Shown here in pieces: positions 32,830 to 43,977 of a DNA stretch of 64,000 nt. The notes below the pieces were generated by a model, which saw only the letters and a list, made by a program, of their open reading frames with translations, was not told where the DNA came from and did no database searches. The stretch's first letter is position 1; every line of letters starts with the position of its first letter. The translations under genes were made by a program, and so were the position numbers. The stretch lies in NCBI GenBank assembly GCA_007449985.2, contig VIIQ02000004.1, positions 186,001-250,000 of the forward strand, in the 5' to 3' direction. The stretch is from Desmodesmus armatus. Taxonomy: Eukaryota; Chlorophyta; Chlorophyceae; Sphaeropleales; Scenedesmaceae.

Positions 32830-35432
32830 TCACGTCATGACATCAACCTCACTGCTGCTGTCAACACTGCCAGTCACCCCAGCACGAGCTCGTCCACTGC
32901 TGCCACTCCCTTCCGCTGCTTGCGACGTACTGCTGCTACTGCTGCCAGCACTGCTGCCATTGCTGCTTCTCTGCTCCCTGGCCACTGCCTCAAAGGCGGC
33001 CTTGATCTCCTGGGGTGAGGAGGTCACTGTCACCTTGGGCAGCTGAGGCTCCTTCGGCAACCGGCTGGCTGGGCTGGGCTCGTCATCTGGCAACGAGTCT
33101 GGGAACAGCAGCAGCTGGATGCCCAGGCCTGCAGCACACAGTAGTAGGGCGGTTTTGAGTCGAAGGAGGCAGAGGGGCACCGTTGGGTGCCTGGAAAAAG
33201 TCACAGCCCCAGCTCAGCTCTCGGCGAACATCCCACCCCTACTGAAACCAGGCGCCACCACCTAGACAGACGCCATGTTGTCGCAAGGCTGTGCCTTAGC
33301 AGGACTGCCGGGGTGCAGGAGCATTGCAGTGGTGCAAGTAACAGAGTGATGTGCTCACTGGTCAGACCCCAGAGCAATGGTGCCCAACACGGACAAAAGC
33401 AACGGATCTGCATTACAGGCACGAGATCAGCAGGGGACGAAAAGCTCACCAGTGAGACCCAGTGCGTTGGCGCTGAAGATGAAGGTTGCCAGATACATCA
33501 GCCCCACGATGATGGTTCGCGCAGTGATGGCGATGTTTCGCGCCTGCACAGCACATAGCACGGCATGTGGCAGCATGCACGACACCTCTCAGAGGCTGAC
33601 AGGCTGTCTAGCACGGTCAAGTGTAACCAGCAAGCCCCAGCTGAGGGCCTTGCCTGCCTGTGGACAACACTGCCCAGGCTGATGAGCAGCTGAGAGCCTT
33701 TTCCTCGGTAGGGTTCAAGCACTGGCACCACATGACCCGCCCAATTCAAGTTGCCTAGGCTCAAGCCCCCAGCTGCTGACTGCTGTCATTGCTTGACCAT
33801 CTCGCAAAATGGCGGCCACCTACAAATGCAATGGCCTGCAGGCACCCGTCCCAACATAGCACCCGCACCAACAGACACCCAAATGCTGCATCTACTTATA
33901 TCATGAAGCCTGCACCCACACCCCAGCCACCCACCGTGTAGCCGTTGGGCAGGTCTGAGCCGTACACCTGGCCCTCAACCCTGGTTGCAAACATGAACAG
34001 GCCATAGCCAATCAGGCCAGCCTGCACAGCACCACTGCGACACAGACATATAGGCAGCAGCCGTGCAGAAACAACAGAGTGAGCACATGTATGGGAGCAC
34101 AGATATCTGTGACAGTGGATGCTGCTACTGGGGTGATCATTCTGAAGCTGGGTCACAAGGTACAGGGGCTTGATGTCAATCCCTGTGGGTAAGGGGGCAA
34201 GCACTGAGTCGCTGCCACTTCCACCCAGTTGCTGTGGTGCTTGTATAAACAGCAAACTGCACTTGTTTCATTTCCTGGCCTAGCGTGCACTGCACCAGAA
34301 GAGCACCCCCCCCTCATCACCATGAGGTCTGCACACTCACATGAAGGCTGCTCCTGCTGTTGCTTTGGGCCGCTCCTTGCCTTCCGTCATCTTCTCAATC
34401 TGAGAACAAAAGGCGTGCAAGACATGAGCAGCTGCTGGGGAGGCTGACAGGGGTACAGAGTGGAACACAATTTATCTGCTGTGGTTGCTGCTGCAGCAGA
34501 CAACTATGATGCCAGACATGACGAGCGACAAAGCCCCTGCAACCACATCATGTGTGCAGTGCACTGGCCTTCTGATGAGGGGTGCATACGCCCACACCCT
34601 GTCAGCTGCTGGTGGTGCGCGTCTTGTGTTCAGCATTGCGAGATGCCCTGGCTGCTGCTGCTGCCGCTGCTGTTGGCTCGAAAAGCAGCTGCGGCTCACC
34701 AGTGTTGTGAAGACTGTCCTGACTGGTCCCTGGCCAGCAATCCTCTGCGGCAACGCCACGCAACAGCAACACGAGGAGGGGTCAGGGGGCAAGTCATAAC
34801 CTGACCTCGCCTAAAAGAAACATGCCAGCAAATACGGTTCAGCCCATTGCAGGGTGTCCCCAATCCCAGTTGAAACACGGGTAGCTTGAGGCTGCCTTGA
34901 GTACTTTGCCACTGTCATGCGCCTTGCACACACCCGACATGCAGTGTGGGCCTGGCTGACTTGATCTCACCTCCTCCCTAGCCTTGCGTGCTCGCCGGTT
35001 CAGCACCTTGAACAAGAAGTACAGCAGCAGACCGATGTACAGGCCGCCTGAAAGTGTTTTAACTATGCCCTCGCCTTTGGAGGAGTCATACGTTAGCCCA
35101 TCTTCCACTGCTAGTGCTGCTGGCACTGGCAGAGCACTGACTAACAGCAGCAACTCCCAGTCTAGCCGTGACCACCATGAGCTGCTGCTGCTGCTGTTGA
35201 GACTTGAAGCGTCTTGATGCCGAATACTAGGTGTGGTGGGGCTGACTGGGCTGCCATGTGGTAGATGTTTGGGGTCAGCAGCAGCAGCAACAGCTGGTAG
35301 GTGACACCTGGTGTGCCGAGTCAAGCAAGGCGCATGACGGTGCGGCTGGGGTTGAGAGACTGCTGTAAAACTGCGTGAAGCCGACTGAGAGGCTCTCAGC
35401 CTGCAATTGAGCTGTTGGTGTGCTTGCAACAT
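32830..35432 (-). CDS. DUF3082-like membrane protein, predicted chloroplast
   Basis: Five exons in phase: 35432-34971, 34399-34341, 34034-33935, 33543-33450, 33128-32830 (337 aa). The ATG at 35432 starts a Ser/Arg/Gln-rich, acid-poor leader (MLQAHQQLNCRLRASQSASR) typical of a plastid transit peptide. A hydrophobic segment ending in Ala residues (ELLLLVSALPVPAALA) could be a thylakoid signal. Then follow LSGGLYIGLLLYFLFKVLNR, GAVQAGLIGYGLFMFATRVE, and the conserved NIAITARTIIVGLMYLATFI plus FSANALGLTGLGIQLLLFPD. That last block matches my memory of the DUF3082 family found in cyanobacteria and plastids; function of that family is unknown. The tail is Ser-rich low complexity. The gene is divergent from CFAP61. 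Domain naming rests on memory; plastid location is inference. Confidence 0.75.
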
Positions 35433-35754
35433 CGGATCTTCCTGCTGTCTGTTTGGCAACAGCAGACCTCCTCGGACTTGAAGCGAATGTGCAAAAAGCA
35501 CTCAGACCAATAGTATCGTTCCAAGGGAATTGACATCAGCATTGGCAGACCTCCATCGAACGTTGCCAATTCAATCATGTGACAGGTGTTGGGTAAGCTG
35601 GGGCATAGTGGATGTGTCATGTTTGTTTGATGGTGATGTTCGCATGTTTTGCAATCTCACCTTAGCTGTGACGTGCTAGTGTTTGTGACGAGGTGGCTGA
35701 TAGCAGACAGCAGCAGATATGCAACTGCACCAGTAGAAGCACCAATTGAGCTGG
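35433..35754. promoter_or_regulatory. Short bidirectional promoter region
   Basis: Only 322 bp separate the ATG codons of the leftward DUF3082-like gene and the rightward CFAP61 gene, so both promoters and 5' UTRs overlap or abut here. No TATA box or known motif was identified. Confidence 0.45.
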
Positions 35755-38700
35755 ATGGCCGGCATCCGAGTGGTCAGCTGCTGTGCCGGAGATGTAGAAG
35801 CGGTGAAGCAGTGTCTGCAGGGGGCCAGGTGGGCATATCTGCTGTGGCTGCCGCGCTGGCCTGCAGCGCTGCGTTGGCGCAAGTTGACTCATGCTGTGTT
35901 GCTGTTGTGCTGGCTTGCAGGGGGGTTGAAGAAGCTGCCATACTGTGAGTCTTGTCGTGAATCAGTATATCAGTCCAACACAACATCACAAACATGCATG
36001 CACAGTTCCTGCAAAGTTGATGGTGACCTCTGTATCAGTGCACACATGTGTGCGTGCAGGCTGCACAGGACGTTTGCAGCAATCGCGTGGGATCAAGACC
36101 ATGGCAAGGCAGCAGGGTACTTGTCTCTGTGAGTACCTCTTGTGGTTGACCATACGGCACCCACCTGATGGATGCTTACATGTGCCTGGTCCACAGCCCT
36201 CCCTTGGCAGCCCACCCTTGCCTGATTTGCAATCAGCGTATGTGGATCGCAGCAGCTGGGCCAAAGACATGCCATGTGTTTCCAACTGTGAAGTGTGCAA
36301 CCAGTGTCCGGCTTGGCTCCCGCACGCAGGGATGACGCACCTGCAGAGTGCAACAGCTCAGGTGGTCCAGCGGCAGCTGTTGCTGCCACAGCAGATGCAC
36401 TGGGCTACAAGCAGAGCTCAACCTTGTACGTCCAGCAGCTACAAGCTGAGGTCAGTCAACCACCCAGGCTGCCATCTGCAACCTCACTCCTGTGCCGTGA
36501 CTGATCCAGCAGCTGGCGTGCCCCCATGCAGCCGACACCAGCCCGAACCAGCCTTTCCGGGTGCGCAGCAGTCGGCAAATAGTCAATATCATGGTGCCTG
36601 ATTTTGCCCTGTGCTGATGCCTTTACAGGAGGGACCTGTCCTGCAGCAGCTCCTGCAGCATGCATTTGTGGCCATGCCACACCTCAAGCAGATTCTGCTG
36701 GCCAGCACACTGGACTTCAATGCAGACATACAGCAACAGCAGCAGCAGCAAGCACTGACCCCTCCCAGCTTGCCAGATGCAGCTGTGACCCTGTTTGCAA
36801 AGGCTTCAAGCATTGGACAAAGCAGCAGGTGGCTGTATGAGTGCAGCAGGCAGATGGCACTGCCTCCTCTGCAGGTGCGGCAGGGCCTGCACATGTTGCA
36901 CACGTGCAGTAGTGCTCAACATGTCCAGATTGCAGTACAAGTTTACTGAGCTGCACAAACACCTTGTAGGAGGCTGGCTCTGCTCCTTTCTATCTTTGCA
37001 AAATGCCATAGAAGGTGTTCATGATCTCAGACATGACATGGCCTGTGTGATTTCCACAGCACAGCCAGGCAGTTGTGTTGCGGTGCCATCGCATGAGTCA
37101 TGCACGTGGCTTTTTGGCCCTGCCTGGCCTGTGCAGGTGAGGCATGCTCGTGTGGAAGACCACGACGACCTGCTGCCTATCGTGGCGGCGGCAGCAGCAG
37201 GGCCCTGCCCCAGCTTGGCTGCGCTGCCGCAGTCCTGCCAGCCCGACCAGCCCTTTGCACTCACACGGCTGATCAGCAGCCAGGACAGCCAGAACCTGGT
37301 GCTTGTGGCAGAAGATGAGGGAAAGCTGGTGAGTGCAAAGCCTTCTGCTTTCTACGTTGCTTCTGTACTGTGGGGTTCTCAGGCAATAACATGCTGCTTG
37401 ACTGAGCCGGGTTTGTTTGCAAGTTGCGCTGCCGAACCAGCCTTACAAGCTTGGCCCTTGACTACCCTAGTGCTAGACTTTGCTGACGAAGCACATGCTT
37501 TTTTGCTGTGCCTGCAGGTTGGGCTGATGGTGGCTACCCTGCAGCTTGATGCGAGCCTGCTCATCCAATCATTTGACCTGGGGTTCTGTGATGCCTTCAT
37601 GCCGGCAGAGGTGTATGAGGAGTGCGAGACAGCGGCAAAGCATGCAGCAGCTGAGAAGGTGCGCAACCGCCATGTTATTACACCAGCACAGCCGCAGGCA
37701 TTGCCTGTGGTGAGCTGCCAGTACAGCTGCGCGCCCATCTGCATGCATTCGGCCTGATCTTCCCTGCTTGGCATGCTGTGATACGTATTCACAAGCACTA
37801 CATAGTATGGCCAGCATGCAGTGTTGCATGCAAGCTCAGGGTGCTCACTGATATGTGTGACCCTGCATGTGATTGTGTGACTTGCTGACCCACAGGCAGC
37901 CCAGCAGAGTGCAGCACATGACAGCGAAGGCAGTCCAGAATCAGCAGAGCCCACTGCAGAGCAGATCCAAGAGGAGCTTGTGCCTCTCCTGCTGGCAGCA
38001 TTCCAGCAGCGGCAGAAGCTGCAGAAGAGGCCGCCCAAAGGGACAACCCCTGCGGCACCACACAACTTGGCAGCCATCACCATGCTGTGCATGCAGTCCG
38101 GGTATGAAGAGCGGGCCATTGACTTCATGCCAGCCCTCTTTGCAGAGTGCACTCAGCAGGTGAGGCTACACAGCCTACATAGTCATATGTTGCCACCGTG
38201 TCAGTGGACAGCCTGTGCCAGGCACCTGACATGCACGGTTGCCTCTTGCAGGCTTGCAGGCTTGCAGTGCCTTGCCATGAAACTGTGATAACTGCAGAAA
38301 CTGTCTTGCCACAGAAACACGGAGTTGGCAGCATTTGCAGGCCTGCAAGCGCTCTGTCCAGGGCTTCTTGTCCAGTGTCTGAACAGCAGTTGCTGCTGCC
38401 CCTATGCTGGCCGGCCCGTTTTTGCAGGAGTACTGCGCCCTCACGCTGCCTCACAGTGCAGCGCAGCCGCAGCTGGCCCGCCACATGACCATGCTGCGAC
38501 CTGTGCCTGGCACCAACTTCCCTCAGGTCGTGCTGCTGCTGCACAGGGCCAGCCTAGCCCTGCACATGGGTGCAGATTGGGAGGTGAGTTGCGCCACCTT
38601 GCCTCTCCATGCTGTCTGCAGCACTGTCGGTCCCCTTCCCGCTGTGGGCTCTCTGCCACTTGGTTCACTCCGTCTGCTGTCAACGGCAAGGTAGTAGATA

Positions 38701-41700
38701 CAACCTGAAAGGCACTGATGCACTCTGTGCTCATTTCTTGAGCCGTAAGTGATGGCTGTATGCTATATGTGCACGCCTTCAAAGGTTTTGTTGGTGATTT
38801 GCAGGTGCGGCTGGCTGTGCCTGACGACGTGGTGGCCCTGCATGGGCTCATGGGCAACATCAGCAACGGGATGCAGCTGCAGGAGTCGTTCCTGCATGCC
38901 GTAGGTGCGGACAACACGCATGCTGTGGCTATCAGCTGTCTGTCAACATGGGAACTCACCCTTCATCACCTTTGTCCAACAACAGCTCAACGGTTTGTCT
39001 CCCTACACCCTACTACATGTCACTATGCACACAGTCACTGGCGGTGCTTACCTGTGCGGGCCTGAGTGGCCTGTAAGTGACAATCAGCTTTTGCATGTGC
39101 ATGCCTGCTGCCGCTGCCCCAATGTTTTTTGCAAACGTGCAGGCAGGCAAGGCGCAGTGGTCGCTGCCATCAACGGCGAGGTGGTGGGCATGTTGGCCAC
39201 CACCCCATGCACACCTGAGCAGCTGGGCAGCTGGTCAGCTCAGTTCCAGTTGGGCAAGGCACTGTCCCTGGATGCCTTGGAGGCTGTGCAGCAGCATGCC
39301 CTGGTGGACGCCTGCCTCATCAACCCGGTGTTTGCAGCACATGCTGGATGCCTGCTGGCAGGTGGGTTGTGCTCGCCGCCAGTGACGACGGCTGACATTT
39401 TCGCTGACCTCCCATGCAAACGAGGCATATAAGCGTCGCCCCGCACATGCACCTGGCATTCTCCAATTTTGCACGCACCCTACACAGCTCTTGTGTGTGG
39501 CGATTGCCCTTGCTTGTCCAGCATGCTACTGCTGAGCATGGTGTGTTCTTTGCCCTGCAGGTGCAGTCCGCCTTCTCAACAAGCAGTACCTGCACTATGT
39601 GCTGGCGCCAGAGCAGCCTGCGCCTGCAGACCTTCTGGCAGCCATGGTGCAGCAGGCCAGCCGTCACAGCAGACGCTACCAGCAGCACCAGGGAGCAGGG
39701 GATGGCAGCGCGCTCTTCAGCTTCAGCAAGGGCATGGCCTTTGTGCCCAGGCATGTCGTGAACGCACAGGTGGGCTGGTGTTGGCTTTGTTGACGCTCCT
39801 GCGGTATATCTGGCAGGTGTGCGTGAGACGGGAGCTGTTGTTGTTTGGGGTTGCAGCTGCAATGTGCAGGCTCTGACCTCCGATATCAGAGGTTGTTGAT
39901 GCAGGCTCAAGCAGCATCGGGTGGGCTTGCCATCCAGTCCACCTGACATCCATATCTGTGACCTCCGTATGCAAGCTGTTGTTGAGTCAGGCATGTACGG
40001 TTGCTGCCTTACTAACCTTTCGTGGATACACAGGTTGTCATCGCTGGTGCTTCTGAGACAGGCCTCAGCTGCCTGGAGCACCTCCTCCTGCAGCCCCACA
40101 TCAAGTTCACCCACCTGACACTGCTGGCGCCCGGCGGTGTCAACACGGACGGCGTTGCTAGCCAGCTGTCAGCCCAGCGCATCTCACGCCTGGGCCGGCA
40201 TGCCAACATCACCACTGTGGACAGCCACCTGGCGGCATTAGATGCACAGCAGCAGCTGCTGATGCTGGCAGACGGGACGCAAATGCCGTATGATCTGCTG
40301 GCTGTGGCAACTGGGCTGCAGGTGCGGCACTGGCAGTGTACACCACGGGCCAGCATGCGGTGCAGCATCACTCTGCCGGCGCTGCCCGCATGCTGCAAGC
40401 TTGGGCTGTTGCCATAGCGTGCTTTTCCTTTTCATGCGGTGGCCTGCATCACACGATGCGGCAGCAGTACTGACGGCTCCAGTCGTGCTCTCGGTGGACA
40501 ATCGAGGCTATGCAGTGCGATTGTCACCGCTGGTGAAAGACCAAGTCACCACATCTCTGTTGGTTGTCATGCACAGGATCAGCTGGGGCCTGCTGTGGCG
40601 GGAGCCTTCCCTGACGCAGCCCAGTTTGTGCTGTCAGCACAGCAGCTGGTTGCCAGCAACATCACACCGGAGCTGGCAGCCAGCCTGCACAGCGTGCTGG
40701 TGTATGGGGCAGACCTGCATGCCTTCGACGTGCTGGCGACACTGATTAAGGCAGGCGTCAATGCTGGTGAGGCATCTGCAGCGCGCATCTGCTCCCAATG
40801 CTTAGACAGTACCTATTGAAAACACTCCAAGCAAATGAGTTGAGCACTGCCTTGTCGCGCATGACCGTGTGCGTGTATGTGCTGTGCAGATGCCATCACA
40901 TGGGTGTGCCCTGGTGAGGAGCAGGAGGCACGTAGTCTTCCACTGTTGAGGGGCCTGGCAGGACAGGTAAGGCGGCGCCTGGGGAGCCTGTTGCACGGTG
41001 CAATGCAACAGTGAGGGGGAGGCAGCTTAGACAACCCGAATCGGCACTGTGGCTGCCGTTGCTCAGCAAACATATGAGTTCCATCTTGCCCGCGCAATTT
41101 GTAGCACTGCGCGGCACAGCGACGGCTGCGCACATGGACGGTCCCACTGCCAACACAGCGACGTCACTGCCTGATGTGTGTGTCTGATGTGACCTGTGCT
41201 GCAGCTTGGTATCGAGCTGCCTGAGCCCCAACAGGGGCACCTGCTGGACTTGGCACCCACCCAGGATGGCACAAGGGCTGTTGCAGCCCTGCAGGTATGT
41301 ACAATACCAAACTATCTCTGTACAGTCCAGTACTGTACTGTATACTATGGTACAGGACAATGCAGCTTTGGGGGACAATTTCAGCCTGGACACTAGCCAG
41401 CAAGCCAAGGGCGCTCGGGTATGCCTTAGGCAGCAATGTTCAGCTTCCTACAGCGCCAGACCTGTAATAATGCCACGGTGTCACTAGTGACAGTACTGGC
41501 AGGTGTGACACCTGTGCAGCCGTGGTGGCCACAGTCAGTTTGCTGCACCGCCTATCCACACCCTGCTTGTGTTGTGCCCACAGGCCCTGGATGCTGGTGA
41601 GGATGGTCCCCTGCAGCAGCAGTGGTCACTACATATCTGTTGCGCCGCCTATCCACACCACCTGTTCGTTGTGTGTTTACAGGCTCTGGATGCTGGTGAG

Positions 41701-43040
41701 GATGGTCCCCTGCAGCAGCTTGAGCTGGACCTGCTGATCGGGTGCGGCAGCCTGCAGCCCTCTGCTGTGGTCGCCAGCTGCCTGGCAAGCGCCTTCATCG
41801 TGTGGGATGGACGGCTCGTGGTCGACGTGCAGTTCTGCAGCAGCGACCCAGCGGTGATGGGAGCTGGGCCTGTGGCCAAGTTCTCAAGGTGTGTGGGTGT
41901 GGATTGTTGTAGCTTGTTGACAGCCCTCGCAAAATTATGGCTGCAAGTGCAAACAAGTAAGCCTGGTGCTGTTTGTGCTGTTTGCCCTTAGCTAGTAGCA
42001 TCAGTGTGTGAGCTTACAGCAGCACGAGATGCAGCCATGTGACATGAGCATGGCCAGGCAGCCAGCACTGCTGCATTGTCTGGCATGTATGCAGGCGCTA
42101 CACCCTTCCAGAGGTCAGGCAGGAGCAGTACAGCAGTTGTGAGCTGGGGGTGGCGCTGGCAGAGTCCCTCATCAGGCGCTTCCAGCCTCCCGCCAAGGCA
42201 GCAGCAGCATTGCCTGCTGCTGGTGCAGCGCCCAGCACACCGTTGGCACCAGGGTCTCAGGCTGCTGCTGTGGCTGACCAGCAGCACCCTGGTGCAGTGC
42301 ACCCTGTAGCAGCGGAGCCCCAGCAGCAGGAGCAGCAGGACAGGCTGCCAGTCCTGCAGCAAGGGAAGGTGGTGGGGTGCCAGCTGCCTAGTGGCCAGAC
42401 CTTCTTGTGCGGCAGCGTCCCCCAGGCCTCTGCTCCCAAGCTGGGCCCACCCCTGGGCGGGTGCACCCTCGTCAGCCGCAGCGGGGACGGAGGCAGTGTG
42501 CTGAGCATATGCCTGGATGCTGACAGTACCATGCAGCAGGTGGCCTACCTGGGGCCTGCAGAGGCTGCAGAGGCAGCCACGGCGGCAGCAGCGATGGGTT
42601 TGGTGGGGCTGCCATTCAGCTACGTGGCTGCAGGCCTGGGGCTGCCTGACAGCCTGGCGGTCCTGCTGGCAGAGCAGCAAGCCCGCAGTGCTGGCGGCGT
42701 GGCTGATGATACAGGGGATGCAGGAGGGCAGGTGGCTGTACTAGACGTGGCAGGGTTGCGTGCAGGGCCTGAGGCGGGGGTGTGGGTGGTGGAGCAGGAT
42801 GTGCTGACGGTCCTTCAGCAGCCTTGGGCGCAGCTGCTGCTGCATGAAGACTTTGCCAGGCTGCGGCAGCAGCTGTTAGAGGTTCAGCCTGGTGTGGGGC
42901 AGCAGCAGGGTGGTGGTCAGGGAGAGAATGAGCAGCAGGTGCAGCAGCTTGTGGTGGACTTCGTGCAGAGCTGTCGTGCTGATTTGAGCGGCTACCGGGT
43001 GCCTGCTCATGGTGGTAGCAGCTCACGAGCAGTGTGCTAG
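35755..43040 (+). CDS. CFAP61: Cilia- and flagella-associated protein 61 (CFAP61/FAP61)
   Basis: Nineteen exons: 35755-35828, 35921-35944, 36060-36128, 36211-36275, 36330-36450, 36629-36874, 37137-37328, 37518-37658, 37896-38159, 38428-38583, 38805-38904, 39143-39361, 39561-39769, 40034-40321, 40577-40766, 40890-40966, 41205-41294, 41683-41888, 42095-43040; about 1225 aa, close to the family length. Key marks: VRHARVEDHDDLLPI, VGLMVATLQLD, CMQSGYEERAIDFMP, VRLAVPDDVVALHGLM, AAINGEVVGMLA, FVPRHVVNAQVVIAGASETG (dinucleotide-binding-like start), HLTLLAPGGVNTDG, DGTQMPYDLLAVATG, and a closing LLLHEDFARLRQQL. The protein belongs to the calmodulin- and radial-spoke-associated complex of the axoneme, combining acetyltransferase-like and oxidoreductase-like folds. 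The exon 4/5 junction is the one place where my phases do not agree, so that junction is wrong by some bases. Exon 18 has an in-frame upstream duplicate. Confidence 0.87.
41523..41781 (+). repeat. 99-bp tandem duplication of an intron end and exon start in CFAP61
   Basis: The sequence from CCGCCTATCCACACC through a splice acceptor to CTGGATGCTGGTGAGGATGG and CCCCTGCAGCAG occurs twice; the exon-like starts are at 41584 and 41683, exactly 99 nt apart. The first copy is open and in frame with the second. Confidence 0.85.
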
Positions 43041-43086
43041 TACAGCATCGTGTATTGTGCATCTGGGTGCACAGCTGTGTTGTGTT

Positions 43087-43091
43087 TGTAA
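43087..43091 (+). terminator. TGTAA poly(A) signal of CFAP61
   Basis: Algal-type TGTAA signal 47 nt after the CFAP61 stop codon. Confidence 0.6.
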
Positions 43092-43275
43092 GCACCGGCC
43101 GCGCCTGTTCCAAGGTTTCGGGCCTGGCCCAGAGGGGTCAGGCCCTGACATCCCCTGAGGGGATGTTCGAGAATTGCTTCACTCCCAGAGCAGGTTCAGT
43201 TCGATGTATGGCCGAGTCAGGGTACAGCACCTCATTCTGGGGGTCCTTTCTTACCAACATGTTGCACCCATGGGA

Positions 43276-43299
43276 CCCTAAACCCTAAACCCTAACCCC
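43276..43299. repeat. Short interstitial telomere-type tract (CCCTAAA)
   Basis: Three consecutive CCCTAAA-like units read across ACCCTAAACCCTAAACCC and on into CTAACCCC. They match the plant/algal telomere repeat but lie between two genes. A partial unit, CTAGGGTTTTT, follows at 43320. Confidence 0.75.
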
Positions 43300-43977
43300 T
43301 TAACCCATGCACACACACACCTAGGGTTTTTGTTTGCATCCTCATGAGTGGGAGTTTCACAAAGCAGTCAGTGCACATGAAAGTTGCCATATTGAATGCT
43401 TCACAACATGCAACCAGTTCCTTGTGGGTGTGACATGTCTGTGCTCAGCTAGGCCATGCCCAAGGCTGTCCCATGGGAGGCAGTGGGAGCTGTCTTGCTT
43501 TCAAACTGGGGTTCGCTTGCAAGATTGCCACGACAGCAACCGGATATGTCTCATCCTGTTCCTGGATCTGTGTATGCCTGATCAAGTGGTGACGTTGCAG
43601 CTCGCGTGCATGATGTATGGTACCGCTTAATTTATAAACTGTCTTCTGTAGCACATGATATTCACAGCGTCGGCACTTGCGATCAGAACATGCAGCAGCA
43701 GTAGCACCTGTGGGGAGAAGTGCTTCAGGGACACACCAGTGCAGGAGTAAATGGCCCGCTGCCATCCGCATACGTCCCTGAAAGCTCTTGGGCAACACAA
43801 ACACAGCCAACACTGTTGTGCGCAAGCAGCGCCCATGCTGGTGAGTTGGTCCTGGCGCACAGCGTCCTGCGCAGTGCCCCGGTCCCATGCATGATGGCAG
43901 GCTTCGAAAAATTTCAGCCCTTTGATCTTTACTGTACTGATCCAAGTAACTGATCACTACCCTTACCTACTTCTCAC

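Larger units (their letters stand above)
43041..43977. other. Intergenic region between CFAP61 and the YqaJ gene
   Basis: Contains the CFAP61 3' UTR with TGTAA 47 nt past the stop, a short telomere-like tract, and the upstream flank of the YqaJ gene. No gene recognised. Confidence 0.45.
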
